Part shown: one piece after another, positions 8,928 to 16,403 of the stretch | Numbering within the stretch: the stretch's first letter is position 1 | Layout of the letters: each line of letters begins with the position of its first letter | The notes under the pieces: generated by a model | What the model saw: the letters and a program-made list of their open reading frames with translations, nothing else | The model's database searches: none | What the model was told of the DNA's origin: nothing | Source of the DNA: CAZHWR01 sp964536085 | GTDB lineage: Bacteria; Bacillota; Clostridia; Oscillospirales; Ruminococcaceae | DNA length: 64,000 bases | NCBI GenBank assembly: GCA_964536085.1 | Contig: CAZHWR010000003.1 | Location: 6,720 to 70,719 of the forward strand | Reading direction: 5' to 3' | Position numbers and translations under genes: made by a program

Positions 8928-10469
8928 ATGGAGTACAAACGTCCGCATCCGATAAATATTGTTGAAAGCACAAGCAGATTTTGGGCGCTGCTGCTTTTGC
9001 CTGTTCTGCGCGGCCTTTTGTTTTCGGGCGGTGCGTTTTCCCAGTGGGCGTCCGGCGCGTGGTTTGATATTCTGGTTTTAACGGGGATAATTTCGCTCGG
9101 CGTTGTTTCGTGGTATTTTAACACCTATGCTTTTGACGAAAAGGGGATTTATGTTAGCCGCGGTATCGTGGTAAAGCGAAAGCTGTTTATCCCGTATTCG
9201 CGTCTTGCGACGATGTCGGTGGAGTATCCGTTTTATCTTGCTCCGTTTAAAGCCGTCCATCTTTGTGCAGACACCGACGCGGGTTTTTCCAACATTTCTG
9301 ATTTTAAACTGACGATGCGCAAATCCGAAGCGCAAAAGCTGTGCAGTTTTAGGAAACAGCCGTATAAAATGAACGACAAGCTTAAAAGGGTTTACCGCCC
9401 GAAGGGCTTATATGTAGCTATTCTTTCGGTGCTTACATCGAATACCTTAACGGGAGTTTTGTTCTTTTCCGCACTTATATCCCAGTTCGGCAATCTTCTG
9501 GGTCAGGAATTTGAAGACAGGGTGTTTGAATCGCTGACGGCGCTTGCGCGCGTACTTGCGTTCGGGATTCCTCCGGTTGCGGCGATAATCGCATATGTTT
9601 TGCTGGGCGGCTGGCTTGTTTCTTTTTTGATGAATTTAATACGCAACAAGGATTTTGAAGTTATAAGACAAGGCGGGATTTTGGAAATATCGGCGGGGAT
9701 AATAACTTCGCGGTATTATTCGATAACTACAAAGCGAGTGAATCTTATAGAAGTACACCAAAGCCTGCTCACAAAGCTGTTTGGATTTTTCACGGTATAC
9801 ATTCATTCCTCCGGTTACGGAAAACAGAAATATTCCCGTTCGGTTTTGATTCCCGCAGCGGACAAATTTGAAGCAAGGCGCAATCTCGGCGTTTTGCTTC
9901 CCGAAATCACCATGGGAAAAAGGCAGATAAGACCTTCGTTTAAAACATTGACGCGGTTTTTGATTCCGCCGTGCGGGTTTATGCTGGCGTTTTTCGCTAT
10001 GTATTTGGTGCTGAGTTGGTTGTTTCCAAGCTTCGGCGATATAATTCTATTTTTGAGTATAATGGCAGAGCTGCCGGCGGTTTGGTGGCTGTTTGTTAAA
10101 ATTGCCTCGTTTACTCACACGGGGATAGGTCTTCAAAACGGGGTCTACACGTTTAGCTGTACCTACGCATACGGGTTTTATATAACCTCAGTGCCGAAAA
10201 GAAGGATCACGCAGGTGATAATCCGCCAAAGCCTGTTTCAGAAGATATCAAACTGCTGCGATATTATCGTATATGCTTATTCCGAAGGAAGAAAAAGGCG
10301 CGTTGTGAACAATATCCCGATTGTGGCGGCGTATGATATATTTGGGTTTAAAATGGATCCGAACGAGCGGGAAAAGGTATTGGCAAAAGAGAGAAAGCAG
10401 GCTAATCAGTATAAGCTGATCAGGAAAATATTGGCTAAAATAAGGCAGAAAAAAGCTTCGGAGCAGTAA
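8928..10469 (+). CDS. Multi-PH-domain membrane protein (YdbT-like)
   Basis: 513 residues, ATG 8928 preceded by AAAGGGG. Alternating pairs of transmembrane segments (about 20-60, 165-245, 340-400) are each followed by a bacterial PH-like beta domain, about three in all. Repeated 'SGIITSRYYSITTKRVNLIE'-type segments mark the domain cores. It fits the large YdbT-type partner of the preceding gene, and the two should be translated from one mRNA. The tail is very basic. The stop codon lies inside the terminator hairpin that follows. Confidence 0.78.
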   Translation: MEYKRPHPINIVESTSRFWALLLLPVLRGLLFSGGAFSQWASGAWFDILVLTGIISLGVVSWYFNTYAFDEKGIYVSRGIVVKRKLFIPYSRLATMSVEYPFYLAPFKAVHLCADTDAGFSNISDFKLTMRKSEAQKLCSFRKQPYKMNDKLKRVYRPKGLYVAILSVLTSNTLTGVLFFSALISQFGNLLGQEFEDRVFESLTALARVLAFGIPPVAAIIAYVLLGGWLVSFLMNLIRNKDFEVIRQGGILEISAGIITSRYYSITTKRVNLIEVHQSLLTKLFGFFTVYIHSSGYGKQKYSRSVLIPAADKFEARRNLGVLLPEITMGKRQIRPSFKTLTRFLIPPCGFMLAFFAMYLVLSWLFPSFGDIILFLSIMAELPAVWWLFVKIASFTHTGIGLQNGVYTFSCTYAYGFYITSVPKRRITQVIIRQSLFQKISNCCDIIVYAYSEGRKRRVVNNIPIVAAYDIFGFKMDPNEREKVLAKERKQANQYKLIRKILAKIRQKKASEQ

Positions 10470-10488
10470 AGCTGTTCCGAAGCTTTTT
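10449..10488. terminator. Bidirectional terminator overlapping the ydbT-like stop codon
   Basis: aaaagcttcgga (10451-10462) pairs with tccgaagctttt, with TAAA from the stop codon region in the loop and A/T runs at both sides. It serves both converging genes. Confidence 0.85.
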
Positions 10489-10499
10489 GGGTTATTTCA

Positions 10500-11351
10500 T
10501 TATTGTTTTTTTCTGTATTCCTCCGGCATGGCAGTTTCGCAGGTGCGGATATAATGAAATATGTACTGCTGGGCAATGCCGCCGTACGGCTTTGCAAAAT
10601 CAGGGAAGCCGTCCTTGTAAAAGTAATCGAGCGCGCGCTTCATCCAAACGTCTATCGGGAACGCTTCGATTCGGTGGAATCCGAAAAGCAAAACGCATGC
10701 TGAGACCTTCGGTCCAACGCCGCGTATCGACTGCAAAAGCTCGTCTGCCTGTTCGATAGGCATTGATTGTATCGCTTTGATATCCACCTTGCCGGAGGCG
10801 ATTTTCTGCGCTGCGTCGATGATATATTTATTGCGAAAGCCCGCGCGCAGCGGAGCGAGATCGTCAGGAGAAAGGCGGGCTATGACCTCGGCTGTCGGGA
10901 ACGAATAGGCGGTTTCGGATATCCGCTCTCCGAATTGCTCGCACAGCCGCTCGACTATCGAGCGTATGCGGGGGATATTGTTGTTTTGCGATATTATAAA
11001 CGAGCAGACGGCTTCCCATGGGTCTTGTTTTAATATCCGAATGCCATGCGCATAACGGCAGGCTTTGCTTAAAACATCGTCCTTTGATAGCAGAGCTTTG
11101 ATTTTTGAATAATCTGTGCCGAAATCGAAATAGTCGTTCCAGATATTTTCAAAGTCCTCGGCGGACGTATTGTAAAAGACCACCTCATCTTGCTTTGAGC
11201 CGATCGTCAGCTCACGGCCGAAAGCGACGCCGTGAAAGCTGTTGTCTTCAAGCTTCGTCCAGCGGAAGCACTGACCGCAGTCAAATGTCTGCTGAGGGTC
11301 AAAATCTTTTGCGGTGATGTATAGGTCGTTTCCTGAGATGCGTGTTTTCAT
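10500..11351 (-). CDS. ogg: 8-oxoguanine DNA glycosylase / AP lyase, Ogg1 family
   Basis: 283 residues. It excises 8-oxoG opposite C during base-excision repair. An N-terminal OGG_N-like domain (about 1-105) precedes the HhH-GPD domain. The hairpin reads 'GVGPKVSACVLL' with the catalytic Lys215, and the essential Asp234 lies in 'FPIDVW'. Length and order match bacterial Ogg1 proteins of clostridia. ATG 11351 is preceded by AAAGG at eight bases. It converges on the ydbT-like gene and shares its terminator. Both catalytic residues are present, so it should be active. Confidence 0.9.
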   Translation of the reverse strand: MKTRISGNDLYITAKDFDPQQTFDCGQCFRWTKLEDNSFHGVAFGRELTIGSKQDEVVFYNTSAEDFENIWNDYFDFGTDYSKIKALLSKDDVLSKACRYAHGIRILKQDPWEAVCSFIISQNNNIPRIRSIVERLCEQFGERISETAYSFPTAEVIARLSPDDLAPLRAGFRNKYIIDAAQKIASGKVDIKAIQSMPIEQADELLQSIRGVGPKVSACVLLFGFHRIEAFPIDVWMKRALDYFYKDGFPDFAKPYGGIAQQYIFHYIRTCETAMPEEYRKKQ

Positions 11352-11572
11352 TGTAAAAACCTTTCTTTAAGCCGTAAAATATGGTAAACTGTAATTGTAT
11401 ATACAATCTGCGGGCTTTGAAGCTTTGGCTGAATATGAATAAGACGCTTGAATTTTTGCAATTGCTGCAAAAAGAAAAGACCGACGCATATTAAAGCCTT
11501 TCTTTTATTTGTTATTATACCAATTTTCATGGTTTTTCACAACTGAAATTATATATTTTACGGAGGTATCGC

Positions 11573-12259
11573 ATGAAAGAAAGCATTTATACAATCCCGA
11601 TAAACGAAATTTTTGAAAAAAAATGCGGCTGTCCTATTTGCAGCATGCAGACGATATTTGAACAGCGCTCGGTCGAGTATATTTTGGGTGCTGCGATGAT
11701 GGAGCCGGATATAAGAATAGAAACCAACGAGCTTGGCTTCTGTGAGCGTCACTATGTTCAGATGCTGGGCAAAAAAGACAGGCTGTCGATGGCGCTAACA
11801 CTTGAGTCTCATCTTGATCATATCAAAAAGGATATTTTAAAGGGAAAGGTCGGTATAATCAAAACAGCCCCGGCGAAAAAAGCCGAAAAGCTTTCCAACA
11901 CCTGTTTTGTATGCGATCATGTTCATGGGGCGATGGAGTCGGCCTTGAACAACACGCTTGATATGTACGCCGAAAAGGATGCATTCCGCGAGCTTTTTTC
12001 CGAACAGGAGGCGTTTTGCCTGCCGCACTATCAGCTTTTGTGCAACGCCGCTGAAAAAAGACTGCCGAAGGAGCATAAAAACACACTTATCAAAGCGGCT
12101 ACAAGGATAGCGTCCGAGTATCTTGATAAGCTTTCGCAGGATGTTTCAAAGTTCTGCCGCATGTTTGATTACAGAAATTCCGGTGCGGACACAGACTGGG
12201 GTACGTCCAGGGATTCCATCGAGCGGGCAGTGTGGTTTTTGACCTCTCATAAAGAGTAA
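11573..12259 (+). CDS. DUF6062-like protein with duplicated Cys/His motif
   Basis: 228 residues, ATG 11573 with GGAGG upstream. The sequence contains two copies of one pattern: C-P-I-C followed about 45 residues later by C-E-R-H-Y, and C-F-V-C-D-H followed by C-L-P-H-Y. This suggests two metal sites, probably zinc or an iron-sulfur centre. I associate the layout with the DUF6062 family of Clostridia, which has no assigned function. It is soluble, with no signal peptide. The upstream 220 bp hold no other gene. Confidence 0.7.
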   Translation: MKESIYTIPINEIFEKKCGCPICSMQTIFEQRSVEYILGAAMMEPDIRIETNELGFCERHYVQMLGKKDRLSMALTLESHLDHIKKDILKGKVGIIKTAPAKKAEKLSNTCFVCDHVHGAMESALNNTLDMYAEKDAFRELFSEQEAFCLPHYQLLCNAAEKRLPKEHKNTLIKAATRIASEYLDKLSQDVSKFCRMFDYRNSGADTDWGTSRDSIERAVWFLTSHKE

Positions 12260-12287
12260 CGGAATGTATACAGATAGTATGACGGAG

Positions 12288-12417
12288 TTTTCAACGTAGA
12301 ACATACATTTTCTCTCAACAATTTTACATTGAAATAATGGGACTTTTCAACTTTTTCAACAGAATTATCAACATAATTTTGAGGATGTTTTCAACTCTTT
12401 CAACAGAGTTTTCAACA
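12288..12417 (+). repeat. Cluster of eight TCAAC motifs with a 44-bp tandem duplication
   Basis: CAAC cores begin at 12292, 12316, 12348, 12357, 12369, 12392, 12401 and 12413, nearly all preceded by TTTT, TTAT or CTTT. The triplet at 12344-12373 is repeated at 12388-12417 with the same internal spacings of 9 and 12 bp. The motif (T)TTWTCAACA resembles a DnaA box (TTATCCACA) with one changed base. No gene lies here. Confidence 0.6.
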
Positions 12418-12569
12418 GTCCATAATCGGATTTTGATTACAATTTGTATAAAAACAGGGTATAGAGAGGCTTTTTGGCAATAATCAACAATAGTTTTCCT
12501 GTTTTGGAATTAATTTCCGGCGAACGGTCAATGCTGTATATAAAATCCAAAATGAGAGGAAATCAGAGG

Positions 12570-12830
12570 ATGAAAAACGGCGTAAACAAACAGATAATTG
12601 AGGTCAAAAAAACCGATAATCCTTATTTTGAACGGGTTATTTTTATTGTCAATCCGGAGAAAAGTCATGTTAACAACAGGGAAAAACGATTTCAGGCAAC
12701 GAGATTTTTAAACAGCTTCTGTTCAAAAGGCGAGAGGAAAAGCAGAATTAAAAATATTGTTTTTTCGGTGATAAAAATATCGTCTGCGGCGGCGGCAGGA
12801 GCCGCGGCGGCGTGCCTTATAAAAATGTAG
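12570..12830 (+). CDS. Small conserved-looking protein, function unknown
   Basis: 86 residues from ATG 12570, with GAGAGGA 9 bases upstream; the frame is open further upstream without a good ribosome site. It begins MKNGVNKQIIEVKKTDNPYF and continues with a basic middle and an Ala-rich hydrophobic C-terminus (AAAAGAAAACL) that could be a membrane tail. The 'IEVKKTDNPYFER' segment resembles small hypothetical proteins of Ruminococcaceae that I recall only loosely. It lies just downstream of the TCAAC cluster, which could regulate it. Confidence 0.5.
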   Translation: MKNGVNKQIIEVKKTDNPYFERVIFIVNPEKSHVNNREKRFQATRFLNSFCSKGERKSRIKNIVFSVIKISSAAAAGAAAACLIKM

Positions 12831-12882
12831 CGGATAATTTGTCGGATAATGTTAATTTTAAGTTTCGCGCACGTGATATTTG

Positions 12883-12891
12883 TGTTATAAT
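12883..12891 (+). promoter_or_regulatory. Possible extended -10 promoter for rlmB
   Basis: TG-T-TATAAT (12883-12891) is a good extended -10 element, but no convincing -35 is seen. The 190 bp between it and rlmB contain no gene. Confidence 0.35.
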
Positions 12892-13083
12892 AAATCTCAG
12901 AGAGGTCATTATACTTGTTTATTCTTATTGGCGTGCGCCTCGCCGCATATATCGGCAAGCGGTGCAATTGCCGATAATATAATATAGTTTGCATTTATCG
13001 GATGATTGCATTTAAGAGTAAGATTGAGCAAAGCTGCGCATATGCGCTTTTATTGAATTTAGACGGACGGGGTGATGAGTTAG

Positions 13084-13845
13084 ATGCAGGAGGAATATTC
13101 GGCTGTTGCCGTGGGGAGAAATGCGGCCGCCGAAATGTTAAAAAGCGACGTCACGCCCGACACGTTGTATATTTTACAGGGCAGTGAATCATCAGCGCTC
13201 AGAAAGCTAGTTTATGAGGCAAAGAAAAAGGGCGCTGTTATTAAGCGGGTAAACTCGGCCAAGCTGAAAGCGCTTTCGGGCGGCGTCAATCATCAGGGCG
13301 TTGTGTGTGTCGCTTCGGCGGCTCAGTACGCGACGGTCGACGATATTTTTGAATCGGCGCAGAAAAAGGGAACGCCGCCGTTTATAATACTGGCGGACGA
13401 AATTGAAGATCCGCATAATCTCGGCGCGATAATAAGAACTGCCGAAGCCGCGGGAGCGGACGGCGTTATCATACCTAAGCGCAGGAGCGTGTCGCTCACG
13501 GCGGCGGTGTTTAAGACGAGTGCTGGGGCGCTCAGCCATATGCCTGTGGCAAGGGTGTCGAATTTGGCGGCCACTGCGGACGAGCTTAAAAAACGCGGGG
13601 TTTGGCTTTACGCCGCCGATATGGACGGCTCCGACTGGTGCGGCACCGATTATTCGGGCGCTGTCGGGCTTGTTATCGGCTCGGAGGGCAGAGGGGTGTC
13701 GCATCTATTAAAGCAAAAGTGTGATTTTGTGGTCAGCCTTAAAATGTGCGGCATGGTCAATTCGCTCAACGCCTCGGTGGCCGGAGGAATCATAATGTAC
13801 GAAATCTGCCGCCAGCGAAACGGAATAACGGCGCGCAACAAATAA
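13084..13845 (+). CDS. rlmB: 23S rRNA (guanosine-2'-O-)-methyltransferase, TrmH/RlmB family
   Basis: 253 residues. An N-terminal substrate-binding domain (about 1-80) is followed by the SPOUT methyltransferase fold. The three family motifs are visible: 'DEIEDPHNLGAIIRTAEAAG' (motif 1), 'LVIGSEGRGVS' (motif 2) and 'MVNSLNASVAGGIIMYE' (motif 3), which form the knotted SAM site. The expected target is G2251 of 23S rRNA, although TrmH-family members are hard to tell apart. ATG 13084 has GGGGTGAT upstream. The next gene starts 27 bp downstream. Confidence 0.87.
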   Translation: MQEEYSAVAVGRNAAAEMLKSDVTPDTLYILQGSESSALRKLVYEAKKKGAVIKRVNSAKLKALSGGVNHQGVVCVASAAQYATVDDIFESAQKKGTPPFIILADEIEDPHNLGAIIRTAEAAGADGVIIPKRRSVSLTAAVFKTSAGALSHMPVARVSNLAATADELKKRGVWLYAADMDGSDWCGTDYSGAVGLVIGSEGRGVSHLLKQKCDFVVSLKMCGMVNSLNASVAGGIIMYEICRQRNGITARNK

Positions 13846-13872
13846 CTAAGAATTGAACGGGTGGGAAAGCGT

Positions 13873-16104
13873 ATGAAGGATAACGACGAATTTTTCTCGG
13901 TTGAAGAAATACTCGCCGAGGTCGCCGCGGCAGCTGACGGAGACAACAGCGCTTTGTACGGCGACGGGGATTCCGACGTCATTGTCGATGACATTTTAGG
14001 CAGTGCGGATAAAATATCCGCGCCGGATATAATCGGCGCAGATGCTCCGCTTGATGCAGATAAGTCGCTTCTGAACGACGATTTTTTCGACCCGGTGCGT
14101 AAAAGCCATTTTTTTAACGAATGGTCAGCGAACAGCAGGGACGATGTGCCTCAGGAGGACGGCTTTGAAGCCAAAATCGAGTCTGTGGGAAAAAGTGCTG
14201 AAAGCGATGCTGTGCAAACGCAGTCTAAGCCTGTTAAAGCATCGAAAGAAAAAAAGCCCGCAGTTCAAAGCCGTGCTGAGGCGTTAAAGCAAGAAAAACC
14301 GTTGGCTGAAGAAGCAAAGCATTACGGCGAAGCCATCCATGGCGACGATTATGCCGAAGATCTGTCTGACGATTTGGATTGCCCGCATGACAATGCGGAT
14401 CTGACAAATGAAGAAATATCGCAGATGCTCGCGAAACGGCAGAAATCGGCAAAATCGGGCTGTGTGTTGTCCGGACTGCTGGCTGCCGCGGCAGTAGTTA
14501 TAGAGATTTTGAATCACTTTAAATCGGTTACGCCCGATATTATAAGCGCGGCGGCTTCACCCACCATATACTGCGCAGTCAATTTGATTCTTTTGGCGCT
14601 CGGAGCAGCGGCGGCGTATAAGCCGCTGATATATGGTATCAGCTGTTTGCTCAGAATGAAGGCGAATAAGTACTCTTTGAGCGCACTGGCCGCGGCGGGT
14701 TGTATTATTCAAGGCGCAGTATTTATCGTGTTTCCGCCGGACGGATTCGGAATCGGAAATATCCATCTTTACGCGCCTGTTGCATTGGTTTCTCTTGCGT
14801 TTGCGTGCTTCGGATACAAAACTCAAGCGGACAATGCGGTGTTGAACTTAAAAGTCGTTTCCAGCAAGTACGATAAGTACGGTGTTATGATAATGAAAGA
14901 CAGCTTTGCCGCTCCTTTCACAAAGGGCGTGGTGTACGATGTTCCCGTGCTTGCATTCAGAAAAGAGACTGACGGGGTGGACAACTTCGCAGGGAGGGCT
15001 TTCTCGCGCGATGCAGTGGATTCAGTCAGCCGCGTTTTAGCTCCGTTTGTGGCGGCAGCTGCGGTAATACTCGGTGCGGCTGTGGGATTCACCATGAACA
15101 GCGTCGGCACGGGGCTCACCGTGTTCGCCGCTATTGTGACGGTCAGCGCGCCGTTTACATATGTGCTTGGCTCTGCACTCACTATGAAAAAAGCTGTGAA
15201 GCGGCTGGTAAAATTAGGCGGTACCATCGTTGGCAGCGGAGGAACTGATTTTTACAGCTACACCAACTCTATCGTTTTAAACGCGCGCTCTCTTTTCCCG
15301 CAGGACACTGTCGTTCTGCACGGAATCAAGACATTTGGCGGAGCCAGAATCGACGATGCGATATTGTCCGCCGCGTCGGTCGCGTGCGCGTGCGACAGTG
15401 TGCTCAGGGATATGTTCATGCAGATAATTTCGGGGAAAAAGGACATGCTCAGCCATGCGGAAGGATTGCAGTATGAAGACGGTTACGGAGTTTCGGCGTG
15501 GGTCAATAAAAAGCGAGTGTTGATCGGCACAAGGGAGCATATGCTCAACTACGGAGTGGACGCGCCGTCTAAGGACTACGAAGAAAAATACGCGGACGGA
15601 AAAAACGAGCTTGTCTATCTTTCGGTTTCAGGCGAGCTTTCAGCGGTTTTTGTCGTTGAGCTTTTGGCGGACAGTTCGGTGGTGCATGCGCTCAGAATGC
15701 TGGAATACAAAGATGTAGCAGTCGTTATCGATACGTCGGACGCAATCATAACTCAGGAAAAGATGGAAAAGCTTTTCGGGATAGACAGACAGTCGGTAAA
15801 AATACTGCCGTCGCGCTTAAAGTCGGATCACGAGCAGGCGCAGGAATACATCCCAAAGATAGAAAGCGGCATTATAGTCAACAATACCGCCGCTTCGTTT
15901 GCCGCGGCGGTGTGTGAGGCGAAAAAGCTGAAATCGTCGTTTATGCTCCAGATTATTTTGCATTTGGCGTCGGTTTTGGCGGGATTTCTGATGATAGCGG
16001 CGTTTGCATTTATACGGGATTTTTCCCAGCTTACGACTCCGATGCTGATGGTTTATCAGGCGATGTGGGCGGTAATATGCATCATTGCTGCAAAAATCAA
16101 ATAA
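13873..16104 (+). CDS. Membrane protein related to P-type ATPases, catalytic Asp replaced
   Basis: 743 residues from ATG 13873 (GGGTGG eight bases upstream; an in-frame GTG at 13861 is less likely). An acidic, disordered-looking 190-residue N-terminus is followed by four to six transmembrane segments, then a soluble region and two C-terminal transmembrane segments, the order seen in P1B-type ATPases. Where the phosphorylated Asp of DKTGT should be, the sequence reads V-L-N470-A-R-S-L-F-P. The nucleotide-domain pattern 'YGVSAWVNKKRVLIGT' is recognisable, but the GDGxNDxP hinge is reduced to 'VNNTAASFA'. It is probably not a working pump; a scaffold or sensor role is inferred. It follows rlmB closely. 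Confidence 0.65.
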   Translation: MKDNDEFFSVEEILAEVAAAADGDNSALYGDGDSDVIVDDILGSADKISAPDIIGADAPLDADKSLLNDDFFDPVRKSHFFNEWSANSRDDVPQEDGFEAKIESVGKSAESDAVQTQSKPVKASKEKKPAVQSRAEALKQEKPLAEEAKHYGEAIHGDDYAEDLSDDLDCPHDNADLTNEEISQMLAKRQKSAKSGCVLSGLLAAAAVVIEILNHFKSVTPDIISAAASPTIYCAVNLILLALGAAAAYKPLIYGISCLLRMKANKYSLSALAAAGCIIQGAVFIVFPPDGFGIGNIHLYAPVALVSLAFACFGYKTQADNAVLNLKVVSSKYDKYGVMIMKDSFAAPFTKGVVYDVPVLAFRKETDGVDNFAGRAFSRDAVDSVSRVLAPFVAAAAVILGAAVGFTMNSVGTGLTVFAAIVTVSAPFTYVLGSALTMKKAVKRLVKLGGTIVGSGGTDFYSYTNSIVLNARSLFPQDTVVLHGIKTFGGARIDDAILSAASVACACDSVLRDMFMQIISGKKDMLSHAEGLQYEDGYGVSAWVNKKRVLIGTREHMLNYGVDAPSKDYEEKYADGKNELVYLSVSGELSAVFVVELLADSSVVHALRMLEYKDVAVVIDTSDAIITQEKMEKLFGIDRQSVKILPSRLKSDHEQAQEYIPKIESGIIVNNTAASFAAAVCEAKKLKSSFMLQIILHLASVLAGFLMIAAFAFIRDFSQLTTPMLMVYQAMWAVICIIAAKIK

Positions 16105-16120
16105 ATAAACAGACGTTATT

Positions 16121-16156
16121 AAAAAACCGGCGCAAATATTTTGCGCCGGTTTTTAT
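16121..16156 (+). terminator. Rho-independent terminator
   Basis: aaaaccggcgcaaa (16123-16136) pairs with tttgcgccggtttt, with a TAT loop and flanking A and T runs. Confidence 0.88.
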
Positions 16157-16243
16157 TGTGCAAGATTACTACATAATAAACGGTATTTTCTACACTTTAT
16201 TTGTGTGGTTTTCTTTTTTTATATAGAAATGATTCAACATATA

Positions 16244-16252
16244 TGATATAAT
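16244..16252 (+). promoter_or_regulatory. Extended -10 promoter for the EF-G-like gene
   Basis: TG-A-TATAAT (16244-16252). No matching -35 is seen, as is usual for extended -10 promoters. A second TATAAT at 16258-16263 is an alternative. Confidence 0.45.
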
Positions 16253-16259
16253 TACTTGT

Positions 16260-16403
16260 ATAATTAGAAAAAAATTATTGTAATTGCACATATGGCGGCG
16301 GCGAGAATAACTCGTCCTCAGCAGTCATATGATGTAAATGGCGCTGTGCGAAGTCTGACGGTGAAACCGCGCACAGAGTCAAAGAAAGGAATGGTCACGA
16401 GTT
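16260..16403 (+). promoter_or_regulatory. Structured leader RNA before the EF-G-like gene
   Basis: About 145 nt between the -10 element and the start codon. CATATG (16289-16294) can pair with CATATG (16326-16331) around an inner cgag/ctcg stem. CTGTGCG (16344-16350) pairs with CGCACAG (16370-16376) around a CGGT-GAA-ACCG hairpin (16359-16369). I could not match it to a known riboswitch class. The spacing suggests a regulatory leader rather than a terminator. Confidence 0.35.

Noticed and set aside
12288..12417. CRISPR array at the repeated TCAAC motifs
   Set aside because: Units are only 8-9 bp, spacers are unequal and too short, and no cas genes are present.
16340..16380. Group II intron domain V or cobalamin-type riboswitch in the EF-G-like leader
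   Set aside because: The stem with a GAA loop looks superficially similar, but the conserved catalytic triad and the B12-box are absent.
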